Shown in pieces: positions 11,689 to 24,631 of a stretch of DNA of 64,000 bases (its first letter is position 1; every line of letters starts with the position of its first letter). Both the position numbers and the translations under genes were made by a program. The stretch spans positions 69,492,046-69,556,045 of the forward strand of contig OZ007570.1 of the NCBI GenBank assembly GCA_963931925.1, written 5' to 3'. The stretch is from Onchidella celtica (Eukaryota > Mollusca > Gastropoda > Systellommatophora > Onchidiidae). A model generated the notes under the pieces. The model worked only from the letters and a program-made list of their open reading frames with translations, was not told where the DNA came from and did no database searches.

Positions 11689-14370
11689 TTGCAAGCTGAG
11701 AATTTCTCTACTTACGTGGACCGCCTCCGCCACCTACTCAGCCGTTGGACTGAGTTGGCCGGTGTGGAAGAGGGAAACTACAAGAAACTATATGATTTGA
11801 TAATTAAAGACCAAATATATATGTCCTGCCACACGGACCTGGTGGCGCATTTTAAGGAACAAGCCCCCAAAACTACCGTCGAGATAACATCGATAGCGGA
11901 ACGGTATGCTGCGGCTCACCCTAATCGATCGTTAGCTAAAGCTAAATTAAGCGAACCGTGTTACGCCGGCGCTGCTAATAAGACACCGCTACCGTCGAGA
12001 CAATCAAGACAGCCCTTTCGACAGTCGCCGCAGGTTCGTCCACGGTCCGAGCCGCCGGTTAGCAGGAGGCAACCGAATCCCCATAAATTTTCTCGGGACT
12101 GGGAACCCCGATATACACGTCCTTTCCCTACCGGAGGACCGCGTAACAACTACTATCAAGCGCCCACATTTCCTTCTTATCGAGGTACACCTCGAAGGGA
12201 TGATAATCCAGTCTACTGTTATAGATGTGGCGCCGGAGGCCACATTGCGCGACAATGCAGAGTTAGATTAGATGCGGTAAATGCATGCTCTGTAGCATTC
12301 ACCGAAAACCGCGGTTACAGAACTAGGAATGCCAAAACCGTAGATAAACTTATTCCAGTTATGTCCGCCCTCCACGAGCGAGGCGCGCTGACATTGTATG
12401 AGGGACGAGTAAACGCCATACGAGCATCCGTATTGCGAGATTCAGGCTGTACGACCGTCGGTGTACGTGAATCGCTGGTCCGTCCTGCACAACTCCTGGA
12501 TCGCGATGCGACATGCATTACTTTTGGTTGTTCAGTTGAACATTTTCGTTTGGCGGAAATATATGTTGACACACCGTTTATAACTGGTGTTGTCACGGCC
12601 TGCGTGCTACCAAATCCGGTCGCCGACCTAATCATTGGGAATATTCCCCACTTAAAGGACGTCTCCGATTGCGAACTCGGGATTTGGGATGATAACGACA
12701 TTGCGTGTGTCACGACAAGACAACAATCGCGTCGCCAGAGTGACGACACATTACGATCGCCTGTCGTCGATTTGGATGTAACCCCCGAGATTGTTCGTAA
12801 CGAACAGCGCACAGATCCATCACTAAAGCCCCGCTTTGCTAAGATTGATCCGGACAACCCGGATACATCCAGGTTCTGCCTTAAAGACGACCTCCTATAT
12901 CGCGTTTTTCGGGGAAAGCGCGAAACTATTTTGCAATTGGTCATACCGAGATCATTTCGCCGAGACATCACCCGCCTCGCGCACGACACGCCATTAGCGG
13001 GCCACCAAGGCAAAGCGAGAACAAAATCGAGAGTCCTGTCTCAGTTTTTTTGGCCCGGGGTTTACGGGGACATAAATAGCTATGTGTCGCGTTGCGATAC
13101 ATGCCAGAAAAGAACCCCCAAAGGAAAAACTTCGCGGGCACCTATACAAGAGATGCCGCCGGTTTCCACTCCATTTCAGCGAGTTGCCGTCGACATCGTC
13201 GGGCCATTACCGAAGTCGGATAGAGGCCATCGGTTTATTCTATCAGTAATCGATTATGCCACCCGTTGGCCTGAGGCTGTCCCTTTAAAGGAAATATCGG
13301 CCGATCACGTCGCCGAGGCATTGGTGACCATATTCACACGTGTCGGATTCCCGTCCGAATTATTATCTGATAGAGGTCCGCAATTCACCTCTGACCTTTT
13401 CAGGAAAGTATTGGAACTCACGGGCATTAGGCAGAAACTTACGTCGCCATACCATCCACAGTCCAATGGCTGTTGCGAGCGCTGGAATGCCACCATGAAA
13501 ACTATGCTGGCACGCGTTTCCGCCGATAGACCTGGTGACTGGGACCGTCGACTTCCGGCCATCTTGTTCGCATATAGGGAACTCACAAATGCGACAACGG
13601 GTTTTTCCCCGTTTGAACTGTTATACGGTCGAAAACCACGTGGCCCGATGGCCATTTTACGCGATTTATACGCCGGTTCTGATACCTACGTTCCTGATAC
13701 GCGATCGGCGTATCAGTACATAGTCGATCTCCGACATAGAATAGTTAATGCATGCGACCTGGCTCGACAATTTGCATGCGTACGGACCAGATCATTTATA
13801 AGATATCGCGATCCGGGTAGTCGGTTAAGAACCCTGTCAGTCGGAGATCGGGCATTGGTGCTGTTACCAGAAACGAAGAACAAGCTACTCCTCACTTGGA
13901 AAGGCCCCTTTCTAGTTAAAAAGCGACTCTCGAGAGTTAATTATCTCATTACCATACGTGGTAACGATAAGGTGTACCATATTAATATGTTGAAAAAGTA
14001 TCTTACCGATGATCAAACTCATCACGATCATTCATGCCATGTTGTGGCCCAAGCAAACGCAGCAATGGTCATTATCGATGACAACGACCGGGAGCCATTA
14101 TCTATGACTAGATCGCTCCTATCCTTGCAAGCCACAGAGGACGCGACTTCCGTTAATATCAATCCAGAGCTGGATCAAAGTAAGACACAGGACATCATGA
14201 ATCTTGTTCGGGAGTTTTCGCCAGTATTCACTGATTTGCCGGGTAAAACATCCTTAGTTCAACACGTCATCCGGTTGCACTCGGACGTACCCGTGTTTGT
14301 CAACCCTACCCGCGCCCGCTGCAAGCGCACGACACCATACAGTCCGAGGTGGAAAAGATGCTCAGCTTAG
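11689..14370 (+). pseudogene. Gag-protease-integrase polyprotein, frameshifted at the RT border
   Basis: The frame opens at TTG 11689 as a continuation of gag, so this is not a true start. Rough residues: gag box YVDRLRHLLSRWTELAG 9-25; zinc knuckle CYRCGAGGHIARQC 177-190; protease catalytic DSG 251-253; integrase HHCC zinc site 432-472 (H432, CDTC at 469-472); integrase core D502, D561 and E597, giving D,D35E; GPY/F box TWKGPFLVKKR near 735-745. Gag and pol share one frame here. The frame then enters the RT N-terminus but loses register at a CCC run (14304-14306) and ends at TAG 14368-14370. The RT frame resumes one base off, consistent with one lost C. Confidence 0.9.
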
Positions 14371-15542
14371 GAGTCATTGAGCGCTCGACGAGCCCTTACT
14401 GCTCGCCGATTGTACTAGTAAAGAAAACAGACGGTTCCGTTAGATTTTGTATCGATTACAGGAAGCTTAACGCTCTAACCATTTACGATGCTGAACCTAT
14501 CCCGAATCAGGAAGATCTATTTGCGCGATTGGCCGAGTCGTCCGTGTTTTCGAAAATAGATTTGGCTAAAGGCTACTGGCAAATCCCAATGGAAGAGGCC
14601 AGTAAACAGTACACAGCGTTTCAGACCCCTATGGGTCTCATGCAATGGAGATTCATGCCATTCGGTCTCGTAACGGCACCAGCGACATTTGCGAGGATGA
14701 TGAACATCCTATTGCAGCAGACACCATGCGTCCTAAGCTACTTTGACGACATTTGCGCTTTCCATACGGATTGGAAAGGCCACTTAGAAGCACTTCGTCA
14801 AGTGCTTAGTAAACTTCGAGATGCCGGGCTTACAGCTAAGCCTAGCAAAGTCTTCCTGGGTTATACGCAGATTAACTTTCTGGGACATACTATCGCCAAA
14901 GGCGTCCAAACACCGGACGACAGTAAGATAAGTAAGATTTTAAAACTCCAGGCTCCTCATACTAAGAAGCAGGTTCGTAGCCTGTTAGGCTTCTTAAGCT
15001 ATTATCGGAAATTCGTTCCTAATTTTTCGGCCCTTACGGCCCCGTTATCCGATCTTACAAGAAAAGACAGACCCAACAAAATTACCTGGAATACGCAGTG
15101 CGCCACCGCGCTCGCGACAGTGCAGCAACTGTTCTCCAGTTCGCCGCTGCTTATCCTACCGAATATTAGGCGCACCTTCACCGTCCGAACTGACGCGTCG
15201 GACCAAGGAATTGGAGCTGTTTTGCTTCAGGAAAGAGATGGCTTATTACGCCCTTGTATGTACGCTAGCCGGAAATTACTTCCGAGAAAGCAGAGATACG
15301 CTATTATAGAGCGAGAATGCCTGGCGATTGTATACGCCGTAGACGCGTTTTCCCGCTACCTACTTATGACAGAATTCGTCATCGAGACAGACCATAAACC
15401 GTTGTTATTTTTGAAATCGAACCGAGCCAAGAACGCTCGTTTGACCAGATGGAGTCTGGCCCTTCAGGAATACCGCTTCATTATAAAGGCCATTCCTGGT
15501 GGAGATAATGTCCATGCCGACCTATTATCACGGTTACCTTAA
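14307..15542 (+). pseudogene. Reverse transcriptase-RNase H of element 2
   Basis: The frame is open from the CCC run near 14304, so the GTG at 14349 is not a real start. RT boxes: SPIVLVKKTDGSVRFCIDYR, FSKIDLAKGYWQIPM, MQWRFMPFGLVTAPATF, the catalytic YFDDI (14739-14753), FLGHTIAKGVQ and LLGFLSYYRKFVPNFSAL. RNase H follows with RTDASDQGIGAVLLQ, IERECLAIVYAV, TDHKPLLFL and NVHADLLSRL at the end. Length and motif spacing look complete. It reads in a different frame from the gag-IN ORF only because of the single-base lesion upstream. Confidence 0.9.
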
Positions 15543-16150
15543 TCTTGTTGTATTTTAGTCTGTCATATGTATTGGCGTTGGATACTGATTAGCACCTCAT
15601 TCAGAGACCGAGGGATGGTATCACATATTGTTCACCCATTGTGAACACTTTTCACCTACGCCTGTGCTTTCCTTTGTTCCAACAGCTATTTTACTGACGT
15701 CGACCCGTATTTTGGCCACACCAGACGTTGTTGCCCAGGGTCGAGGACGAGAAGTCATGGCAGACCAGGAGTCCAGATCCACTAATGCCATCGATGCTAC
15801 TATAGTTATCTTTTCTTGACTATTATTCATTGTATGTATGCATTCCTGATGACATTCGCACAGGATCAGTGTTGTACTCTAAAATTTTAGAGTTATGATT
15901 GTTAATGTCTACGTATTTAGAGGTAAGATTTAATCCTCAGAGAGATATATACTTTTGGACGGAACCTTAAGACTTTCATGAAGTTTTGTCCATCAGGGAT
16001 ACCCGTCCTGTAGGTTTTTTTTTTTAACTTTAGTACTAGTCTTAGTTATTACCTAGTATCCTTAGTTAAGTTAACCTTTCGAGCAATTTCTCGACTCATG
16101 CCTTCCCCTTACGATAATCATTTATATCGTTAAAATTGCAAATTTTAACT
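15543..16150 (+). other. 3' untranslated stretch of element 2
   Basis: About 600 bases between RNase H and the polypurine tract. Short ORFs only; no env-like or accessory gene seen. Confidence 0.55.
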
Positions 16151-16163
16151 GGGGTGGGGGATG
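16151..16163 (+). promoter_or_regulatory. Polypurine tract of element 2
   Basis: GGGGTGGGGG, then ATG, then the LTR start TGTCATGATT. The tract matches that of element 1 although the LTRs themselves do not align well. Confidence 0.75.
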
Positions 16164-17392
16164 TGTCATGATTCAGATGTTATTAAAACTCACGCAGAGA
16201 GTGAGTTGTTTTTTTACCAGTGCCATGAGAAATTGGCTGGTGGCCTTGAACGGTCCTCGCCCAATTATAGTTGGTGAGTAAATAAATGTAAAGTTAAACG
16301 GTTGGATTCACGTTTGTGGGTTTTAATGTTCGTGATTAATAAGTAATGGAGTAGGGGTGAAGCAAGGTGGGGACAGTTGACATTGTTAAGTATGACTAGA
16401 CAAGTTTTTGCACGTTAACTGGCTGGTAGAATAGTGCAGACGTATTACTACAATTAAAATGGTGGGAGGTTTCGACCTATGAGATAGCTGAACTAATTGG
16501 GCCAGCGGACTAGCACGCTGGGTAGTTAGATAGTATAAGACATCGTGTAACGTTCAGATTTGGTGAATACAGGCGAGCAGAAGCATCGTGTCGTGAAGTA
16601 TCTCCGGTCGACCAGTACCTGAACTGTGTGCTTTGAAGACAAGAAGTCCTTGCTAACGGACTGACTGAGCTCTAGAAAGAAAGGTCTGAGTGGGCTGACC
16701 TTTGAAAGCCCACGCTGCGCTATTTTGATGTTCGCGCCTACCAGTAGGCGTGAGCAATGGTAATATATTTTATTTGTTCAAGCATAATAGAGATCGGAGA
16801 TAGAGAGAGAACTACAGCCTCATAGGAAGACTAAGGAAACCCCAGCTGGCACTCGACCACGAGTGTCCTGTATCATAGATCTATTGCCATAGTATGATTA
16901 GAATAATATAGCACATTGTTGATGAATTGAATAGTGATTGTGCATAAAATATAGTCTTTTGGCAACTGCTTAAATTACCTACAAGCCGAAGAGTGCTTCT
17001 GTAGGCTTTGAACGTACTGGGCTCTCCTAACATTTAAGCCCATATGATTTATGGAGAGTTTGCCTGGCGACTGGCCAGTGGCGACTCAACTGTCACTTTA
17101 AATTGATATCTAGTTTCGTATAATATACCTATTTGCTATTGATTGCAGTACCTCCATAGTTACATGAATATCATTGGTTATGTTATTAATTAGAGTTTTT
17201 TTTTTGGTTTGGATATATACCCCTATTGTCTTTTGTTTTGTTATTAATATTTATGTAAACTATGGCCTGACCGGCCTGACATATATACGCTCTAGTTATT
17301 TAATACTTTTCTTGTGTGGTTGTGTCCGAGTGTGAGTTAGCTGCCTCTCGTGCAGTCGTAACATCCCCAAGACCCTAACTCTGCTCGTGACA
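16164..17392 (+). repeat. 3' LTR of element 2 (LTR family 2)
   Basis: About 1229 bp from TGTCATGATTCAG to CTGCTCGTGACA, with TG...CA ends. An almost identical copy forms the solo LTR at 53238-54464, differing by scattered substitutions and small indels. Its end (gtgtccgagt...cgtgaca) resembles a diverged sequence ending at 61929. Confidence 0.92.
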
Positions 17393-18680
17393 ACAAGTGT
17401 AACTGATTGTTAACGGTGAAGTGCTGGAATTAAGAAAACAGTGGAATGTTTTTAAACTTGTGACGTCCAGTATAATAAAAGGTCCGCCGCTAATACAAAA
17501 AACATCTATGGGACGGAGTATTAAACGACCCCCCCCCCCCTGCCAACGGATGGAAACAACCAGCTGTCCCAAAATCTGCCGCATCAGTGATACACCATGC
17601 AAGGCAAAAAAAAAAAAAAAATCGGAGACAACCAACATGTTATCTTTCACACATTCAAGAAAAACATAAACAAACTCCGACCTGAGCCTACACTCAATTA
17701 CAAATTTACGGTCTTCTTGACGCGGTGTCGAGTCTTACCAGTGCACTGGTAATAAATATCTGTAATTTAAGCCAACCTTAAAATACCGCTGTGCACTTTC
17801 GGGTGTCACCTGAGCACATACACATTTTTTTTTCTTAAATCTAATCAATAGAAAAATGTTTATCCTATCATATAACGATGTTGCATTCCCCTATCTTTTA
17901 AGAAAACAAGTAATTCCGACGATTACACATGGATGATAGTGTAGACCAAATTTATGTGTTACACGTTAAGATGATGCTGTGCCAGTCAACATAATGTCGA
18001 TGATGTGCGTTGGTTTCCTTAACTGGTCTTGTGACCGGTACCATTACCTATCTGTCAACAAGTATGTATCATGATGTGATAATGATATTGTACTTTTTTT
18101 TTTCAGGAATTAAGAATGTTGAATGATTATAAGCATGCGTGTCACAATGATAGTACAGATAACCACGCCTGCCGGTTGTTGTTTTTTTTTAGTAACAGTT
18201 TAAAGACGCAATATCACTCTCTTTAACATATCAATTATTGCACTTAAGGGACATTGCGACTTAACTTAGATCAGATGTAAAAATATAATTAACTATTAGT
18301 AACTATGCATTGTAATGATGACGTGGGATATATTCAACATATAAATATCCCTGAAAAAACATTTTTCCAACATTTTTGCAACATGTACTCGATCGTGTGA
18401 GTTGTTTTTGCTCTAAACAAAAAGCCAATGCAAGTGTCACAATCATCATCATCTTCATCATCGTTATAATAATAATAGTAATAATCACAAACATGGAGGA
18501 ATAAATTTGTTCAACTGTTAAAGCATAGAACTTAAAATCCTGCCACTGTCAGTCCACACAGTGACCTTTTGCACCGTGTGGTATTCTGTATGACAATTAT
18601 ATTATTAATGATAAACGGTCTGTTGCATTGTCTCTATTTAGCGTGTAGTTAGACTAAGATCCCCTAACATCGAAAAGCAA
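17393..18680. other. Intergenic, no recognised gene
   Basis: Simple A, C and T runs (for example C10 near 17531 and A15 near 17608). No coding signal. The ORFs at 17375-17669 run through these runs and are not supported. Confidence 0.4.
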
Positions 18681-18689
18681 TTAAAAGAC

Positions 18690-19150
18690 GGTTTATAATC
18701 GTCTTTGGAGTTCTTGTGGACAACAATAGACACTAAAAAAAGAGCAATGTTCATGATGTTTAACTTTGCACAATTCTGAAGGAGAAAATTAAAGATGAAG
18801 TACGTTTGCATACAATATACACCAAGCAAACTGGCTATGATTTTTATTTTTTTGTTGGTTGAAGTTTTTCGATTTGATGTTACTTGACTAAGAAGTCGTT
18901 TTGTTTGATGTCATCTTCATTTTAATGACACATTGACACCTCTCTTATATTTCAATGATCATTCTACAATGATAGACAATATTTCAATGACCATTCTGCA
19001 TCCGGGTCTACTACCATAATGGCATATCTGCTCCATTTACCGGGAGCTTGAGAAATATTCTATATACATGGTCCGGAAGATAATGAGAGAAGCAAAAGCA
19101 CAATCCGCGCGTCTTGGTAACATAATGATTAAGTAGAATTTCAGTGTCCA
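18690..19150 (-). pseudogene. GPCR relic 2 (TM4 and ICL3-TM7 pieces)
   Basis: Two blocks on the minus strand match GPCR pseudogene 1. The upstream block encodes FYLIIMLPRRADCAFASLII, the counterpart of FQLIITRRRTTCAV at the start of TM4. The downstream block has the ICL3 DNA words (tgatgtcat, ttccaatga-like), a TM6 remnant with many stops, and LVSIVVHKNSKDDY, the counterpart of FIYVVVHKNFRDEY at the C-terminus. Most of ECL2-TM5 is missing between them. TM1-TM3 were not found upstream. Confidence 0.6.
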
Positions 19151-19159
19151 GCAGCGGAA

Positions 19160-20585
19160 TGTATGAACCTGGTGTAACTCTGCCCGTTTTGCAACATAGT
19201 GCAGGCTTAGTGGTGCGTCCAGCCACCAAGATGTAAATTCAAATTTAGTTGGTATGCATGAGGTAAAGTTACACCTAGATCTACCTCTCATAATGCATCA
19301 ATATTGTCGCTTAGAACTGTATCAAAAATTGACATTGCGCATGCACAGAATATGTGTCGGCCAATCCCAGCCAATATAAAACAATGCCAATCAAAACAAA
19401 GCTAAGATCGAGGGTGAGTAGAAATCCATTTTTTTTCTCATTGTGCCGTGAAGTCAGGGATTGAAATAAAATATTGATTACTTTCTTACTTTCTCTCTAA
19501 CAGACACCACTGTCCCAAGCTAGTTACCTATTGCCTAACTGATTTAGTCATCCTCAGCGTCAGAGGAAGTGTAAAGTTACGAATCCTTTGTACCTGGGTG
19601 TAGGCCTGCGCTCATGCTTACCAGGTAGTGTTTTGCATCGATGCGTAAGGCTTAGACTACCATGTTACCAGTTACGATTTGTCCGATGCAATCCACCCCG
19701 CCAAAGACTATTGCGACACAGCTACATGTAAATCAAGATTTTTTTGTTCTTCTTTCCTATACAGTGTAGTACGTGTTCAACCACTTGGACAATAATGTTG
19801 CAAATGACTAGGACAATCATATTACTAACATCAAGACAGACACGCTGGAATCATTAGACAATCATGTTGTCAGACGTAAGACAATCATCTTGCCAACTGA
19901 TACAGTAGCACTACAAACTCTACAGAAGGAAAGAAGCAACAAAAGACACAAACTCCCAGTAGTAGAAACCAACGACCAGGACCGCAGAATAGAGGGACAT
20001 TGCAATGAATGTCTTTTTGAAATACCTTGAAATTTCACTACCCGCGACATAGGTAAAATTAAAAAATTAATAATGATAAAAACAAACAAACAATTTCTCA
20101 AGCAGACTTCACAGGACGCGGTAGATAAAGCACTGAAAGATGTGCCGAACTTTTATTTACGACTTTAGTGTAAAATGTTATTATTGTTCAATTTTAAAAC
20201 CTGTAACATAAAAAACTAAATAAATACATAAATGCATACTTTCTTTGTTTGTTTTTCTTTTTCGTATGAGAATTTGAAGATGGATGGATATCCAATATTT
20301 TATATGTGAGAATAGTTTACAATAACATGAAGTGTGAGAGCACCAGTTAATAATTATAATGTCAAGCATTGCCATGGGCACTAAAAGGATGCTTAAATTG
20401 TTCCACAGACATGACTGTGTCATACTTTACATTATACAATCTAGACAGATGATAGATTTAAACACATATCTAAATAATTATACAATAGCAAGGACAAAAG
20501 CAGGGAAAAGATGAAGTCCCTCTTAGATTATGAGATTAATTTCAGTAATTTATCTGTGAAAATGACAGTGATCAGTTGATACATT
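19160..20585. other. Intergenic, no recognised gene
   Basis: AT-rich; only short ORFs without motifs. Confidence 0.35.
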
Positions 20586-20589
20586 CAGT

Positions 20590-20760
20590 AAGTGAACTAA
20601 AGTTACGTGTATGTGTAACCACAATCCTTACCGTTAGACAATGTGTCAGCCCCAGGGCGTCAAACACTAGTGCAATAAAACAATGCAATTTGTCTCTCTC
20701 GCCTTGTCACTACAAATCAATGTAATGAACAATGGCCCATCTATTTACACAAGCAAAACA
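20590..20760. repeat. Duplicon copy, paired with about 39370-39535
   Basis: Blocks in the same order in both places: gtgtaaccacaat or gtgtaactacaat, then agacaatgtgtcagc or aggcagtgtgtcggc, then gtcaaaca, ttgtctctct and cttgtcacta. Divergence is substantial, so this is an old duplication. Confidence 0.55.
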
Positions 20761-21684
20761 GAAATATGAAAACAAAATTGGGCCATTGTCATTGACATTT
20801 CCTACATTTCTTAACTATTCTATGTAAGAATTATTTTTTTTACGACCGACTGACACGAACTCCGAGGAAAAATAATGTTCTATGTATTAAAATGTAGTTG
20901 CAGAAAAAAAAGGTGAGGGGTGGTGGAAGGGGGAGGGGGGGATGATTAGAAAGAATTCTGTCAAAAATCATAATAACAAGCTGTGTAGACATGTTAGTTT
21001 TAATAGATGTTCTCCTTCTCCCACCTCTTGTCTTCTTTTCTGTCATTTTTTTGTTTATCTTTTCTGTTATAGAAAAACATGTAGTTACAATGGAGTTTTT
21101 GTATGTTTTGTCAATGAATTGAATAATATAATTGGTTTTCTGAGTTTCTGTCCCACAATTTACTGCAAGTCAAAACAAGGAGAAACATTCATTTGGCCAT
21201 TGACCTAATAATTTTGGCTGCTGGCAATTTACGTCAGTAGCGCTGGAATGGCCGTTGGTCAAATTGCTCAAATTGGTAATAATGATAATAATCATATTAT
21301 AAAGGCAGTAAGGCTTTTCATGTCGTCATGAAAGACTTTTTAACAGCTGTACTCTGATCGGTAAATTCTACAAAGTATGAGATGTCGCCTAGAAAGAGGT
21401 AAAGGTGTGCGGGCATATATTTACGAAAAATCGATTCGATGCTCACTTTACTTTGAATACTTTCGTTGATATTTTTCCATTACTGAGTTGAACAGAAGAA
21501 GGTGGTCCGACATTTGTTCTCAACAAGGCTGCGGCTAAACAAAATTTCGATCTGATCACGATGCGAAAACAAAGGCATCAACACAATTGGCACGTGTTTC
21601 GTTTGTTTCTTTCATTCACTGTTCCCAGATTGGGCAGGAAAACAGCGGAGTCTATATTAAATGCGTTTTATTTAGGCCGCCTCG

Positions 21685-21905
21685 CAGTAATAATAATAAT
21701 AATAATAATAATGTATAGCATTTATATAGCGCATATCCATTTAAAATGCTCTATGCGCTTTACAGAAACAACATGTCAACCACAGAGCAGAATGGAGCTG
21801 CCTGCGAAGCGCTCAACATACTGCATTGCTTCTTTCTCTCTCCCTGTCTCGCTCACTCTCTCTCTCTCTATCTCAGAGCAAATTGTAACGCAGCGTGTTA
21901 GGCAC
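21685..21905 (+). repeat. Dispersed repeat with TTATATAGCGC core, copy 1
   Basis: (TAA)n, then atttatatagcgc, a spacer, ctctatgcgctttacaga, and later a CT-rich tract. The same arrangement recurs at 34755-34985 and 62090-62530. Confidence 0.6.
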
Positions 21906-21909
21906 AGTT

Positions 21910-24295
21910 CACAACTCACAACAATTCACAACTCACAGCGGTTCACCAAATTTTGCATGTAAGTTTCAAAGATCGTGGAGGGTGAACCGAAGGTTTTGTT
22001 TTTGAATTTATTAAAAAGGCATTGCTGCAAACAGTTCTAATTTTTATTCTCCATCTTGGCGTCATTCTGTTACAGCGAAACACATGCCATAAACAGTAAG
22101 TATGCCAAGCGTTCAGTTTGGTGCGTAGTTATAGAGTCGGGTGGTAGAACCCTGGCAGTTGGCTCAGCTGTGGTAGATGGCCATACAATCATTGTCGACA
22201 TAGAACCAATTTCACCTTGTCCACATTAAACCAGATGTTCACTATTTTTCCTTGTATTTTGAACGAGATCAATGCATTGCTAGAAAAACTGAAAAAATGG
22301 GGATTTATTTATTTTGAAACACTTTAATAGAAAAAAAAAGGCATGCCTCACATGTCCTTTTATAATTGATATTTAATTTCTGCGGTGATCCTGTAACCGA
22401 CCAGTGGAATAGATAAAGGTACGAACTCTGAATCATTGGCATTTTCTATATTCTATATCAAGACTGAAAATTGAAAATGAGTAGTCTGTGCTCTTCTATG
22501 TGTGTGGCCAAACTGACCATAGGCCAGACAACTGACCAGAATAACCAATTTTGACGAATGTTAAAATTTATCATTCTGGAAGACTAGAAATAGATCATCA
22601 GTATCTTGACGGGCACATGACTCACATCTAAAAGACCATTATGTCAATATGGAAACCAAAACTCTGATGAACTATGGACGCGGCAGAAAATGTATTCCCA
22701 TTAATATTTCAACCAAACCAGTTTATTCCAGGACCAGACAGACCTGAAATTAGCAGCCGGCATATCAAACTGGAAAGAATGCTAACCGATTGTTAGCGAC
22801 ATTGGCTTGCTACCGGACATTTTCCTCTTGTCCAAGGCATGGTATTGGTTATGATTGAATTAATAGCCTGATACAAGTGCCACAATTGATAAACATCAAG
22901 TGAAACTGACCGATTATATCTAGCAAAGAATATAGCCAAAAAGGGTACTCATCGAAAATTCCGCCAGGCGAGATCCGTTTCAGGGTGTATTTAGGAGAAA
23001 CCGTGTACAATGCGCAAAGCAGCTTGGCGAGAGGGGGCATGAGCAACAGTGAAGACGCTAACAGAGATGGCTCAAAGACTTTCAGCTGGATGTGGAGCAT
23101 GCAGAAAGTCAAAGTCACCAAGAAAAGTTTGATTTCAAGTGACATGTTGCATTGTTATGGTACTCCAACGACTGCACACTCTTTCCCTCACAAACTGAAA
23201 CGCCAGGAGCAAAAGATGTGGTCACCATCGAGATGGGTTCGAACCCAATTTGAATCCCATCACACCCCTTCTGCCCGGGTACACACAAGGCAGTAGAACA
23301 TTCCCGCCTCGCCTTCCCAAGAATTTGGAATTGTCTCGATAAGTCTACATTTTTTAGGAAATATATCTCTTCAGCGGTGATTCACTAACTCAACAGAACT
23401 CGATTGGTCATAATAATTTATGTGTGCACCAATATTATTATCTTTCACCTTACCAGAAAACAAGTCTGAGATCTTTTGAACTATTACATCGGAATATGAT
23501 CTCCATGCTGCCCAGGTTATTTTCTTCCCTTTGAAATAGAAAGAGGCGGCTTCCGTGTGCTCTCGATAGCTACTTTTGTCAGGAGCTAATGTTCGTCTTT
23601 GGAATTGTTTCATTCAGTTAGTTAATGAAGGAATTGCCATTTTGTTTCATACTTTGTGGCTGCGTCGGGCCGGGTTTAGCACGATATATTTTGACTACCC
23701 TGAGAGTGATCGAGGATTGGAAGGAAGAAAGTTAGAGGTCGTTGTTTTGGGAGGTTCTCTGCTCTTGGCATTTACATCTCACTTTGCGTGTTTGAATTTT
23801 TTCTTTCTTTCTGCTGTTTTTTTTTCTTTTTCATCCGTCTTCTGTCCAAGTCTTCCGAGTCCTCTTCTTCTTCTTCTCTCCCATGTTTATATTTTCTTTC
23901 CTTCTTTTTTTTTTTCTTCTTGTTCCCTCGAAAGAAATGTTTGGTCTGGCACCAATAGAACGTGAAGGAGGTGAGAAAGGGCGGGGGGGGGGGGGGCGGG
24001 GGGGGGTCTCAAAATTATTTGGCCTGTCATACTTCTGCGAGTCAGAACAAAATGTGAATGCTAAAGCAAGAGCTGCCTTTGTATTCCTCAGGCACAATGG
24101 ATCACTGAATAGACTACATAAATCAGACAATTAAAAATTCACTCATGAAAAAGGTAAAGAATCATTCTTTGCCAAGCAAAAAATCCTCTGGTATTCAATA
24201 AGTGATATCAGCTGGTAAGAATTAGAAACAAGCCCTGCATCTGAAGAATTCTATTGAGGTAGTTCACAAATTCCTAAATAGGGTGGTGCATCTGG
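21910..24295. other. Intergenic, no recognised gene
   Basis: Short motif-less ORFs on both strands. A pyrimidine-rich stretch at 23800-23935 and a G-rich run at about 23982-24007 produce artefactual ORFs. Confidence 0.35.
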
Positions 24296-24299
24296 GTTG

Positions 24300-24631
24300 A
24301 TGTGACGTAATTTGTATTTGTATAACTCTTTAATCCCATTTGGGAAATTTGCCTTTGTGCCAATGCAGCCCAGTTATTACTGGAGCAGGCACGTCGTCGC
24401 CCCAGTGCAGAGTCGGTCGGCGGTTTTTTTTTTGGGGGGGTGGGGGGGGGGTGGGAAGGAATGGTAGGGATGAATTTTATTTAATTTTGCCCCAGTGACC
24501 TTTCGACCTGCTCTTTTCGATTTCCAAAAACTGCCAAGGTACCTTTAACATGCCTAACGAGCACACGGGCCCCTCCGATTTTTTTCGTCCCTCCGATTTT
24601 TTTCGTCCTTATCCGAGAAGACTAGGTACTC
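24300..24631 (-). mobile_element. SINE copy, 5'-truncated, inserted in a GPCR relic
   Basis: Read on the minus strand it starts aggatcgagtacctagtctt and contains ggggcccgtgtgctcg, gttaaaggtaccttggcagt and the 3' tail tttcccaaatgggattaaag followed by acaaatacaaatta. The body matches the SINE at 60685-60985 and the tail matches 58285-58405. Within it an 18-bp unit (ccctccgatttttttcgt) is duplicated in tandem at about 24570-24606. The tRNA-like head is missing in this copy. Confidence 0.7.

Larger units (their letters stand above)
11290..17392 (+). mobile_element. Ty3/Gypsy-type LTR retrotransposon, gag-PR-IN-RT-RH order (element 2)
   Basis: The parts appear in order: gag N-terminus with a 9-residue repeat, gag remainder with CCHC knuckle, aspartic protease, integrase, RT, RNase H, polypurine tract and 3' LTR. 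Integrase precedes RT as in the Gmr1 group and in Ty1/copia, whereas the sequences are Gypsy-like (HHCC and GPY/F integrase, YFDDI RT). The 5' LTR is not recognisable, so the left boundary given is arbitrary and the copy is probably 5'-truncated or rearranged. Gag has an internal deletion and frame changes, and pol has one frameshift, so it cannot be autonomous. Confidence 0.9.

Noticed and set aside
11318..11800. 160-codon ORF rich in KGRGDITPR repeats
   Set aside because: It is the 27-bp gag repeat read in another frame; only its last part (LLKRFQ...) is real gag sequence, described under the gag fragment.
12315..13013. 232-codon minus-strand ORF opposite the protease and integrase region
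   Set aside because: Antisense shadow of the gag-pol frame.
22849..23296. Hydrophobic minus-strand ORF that could be another receptor
   Set aside because: No GPCR family box (TM1 GIxG, ICL1 KSSNILL, C-terminal HKNFR) could be matched.
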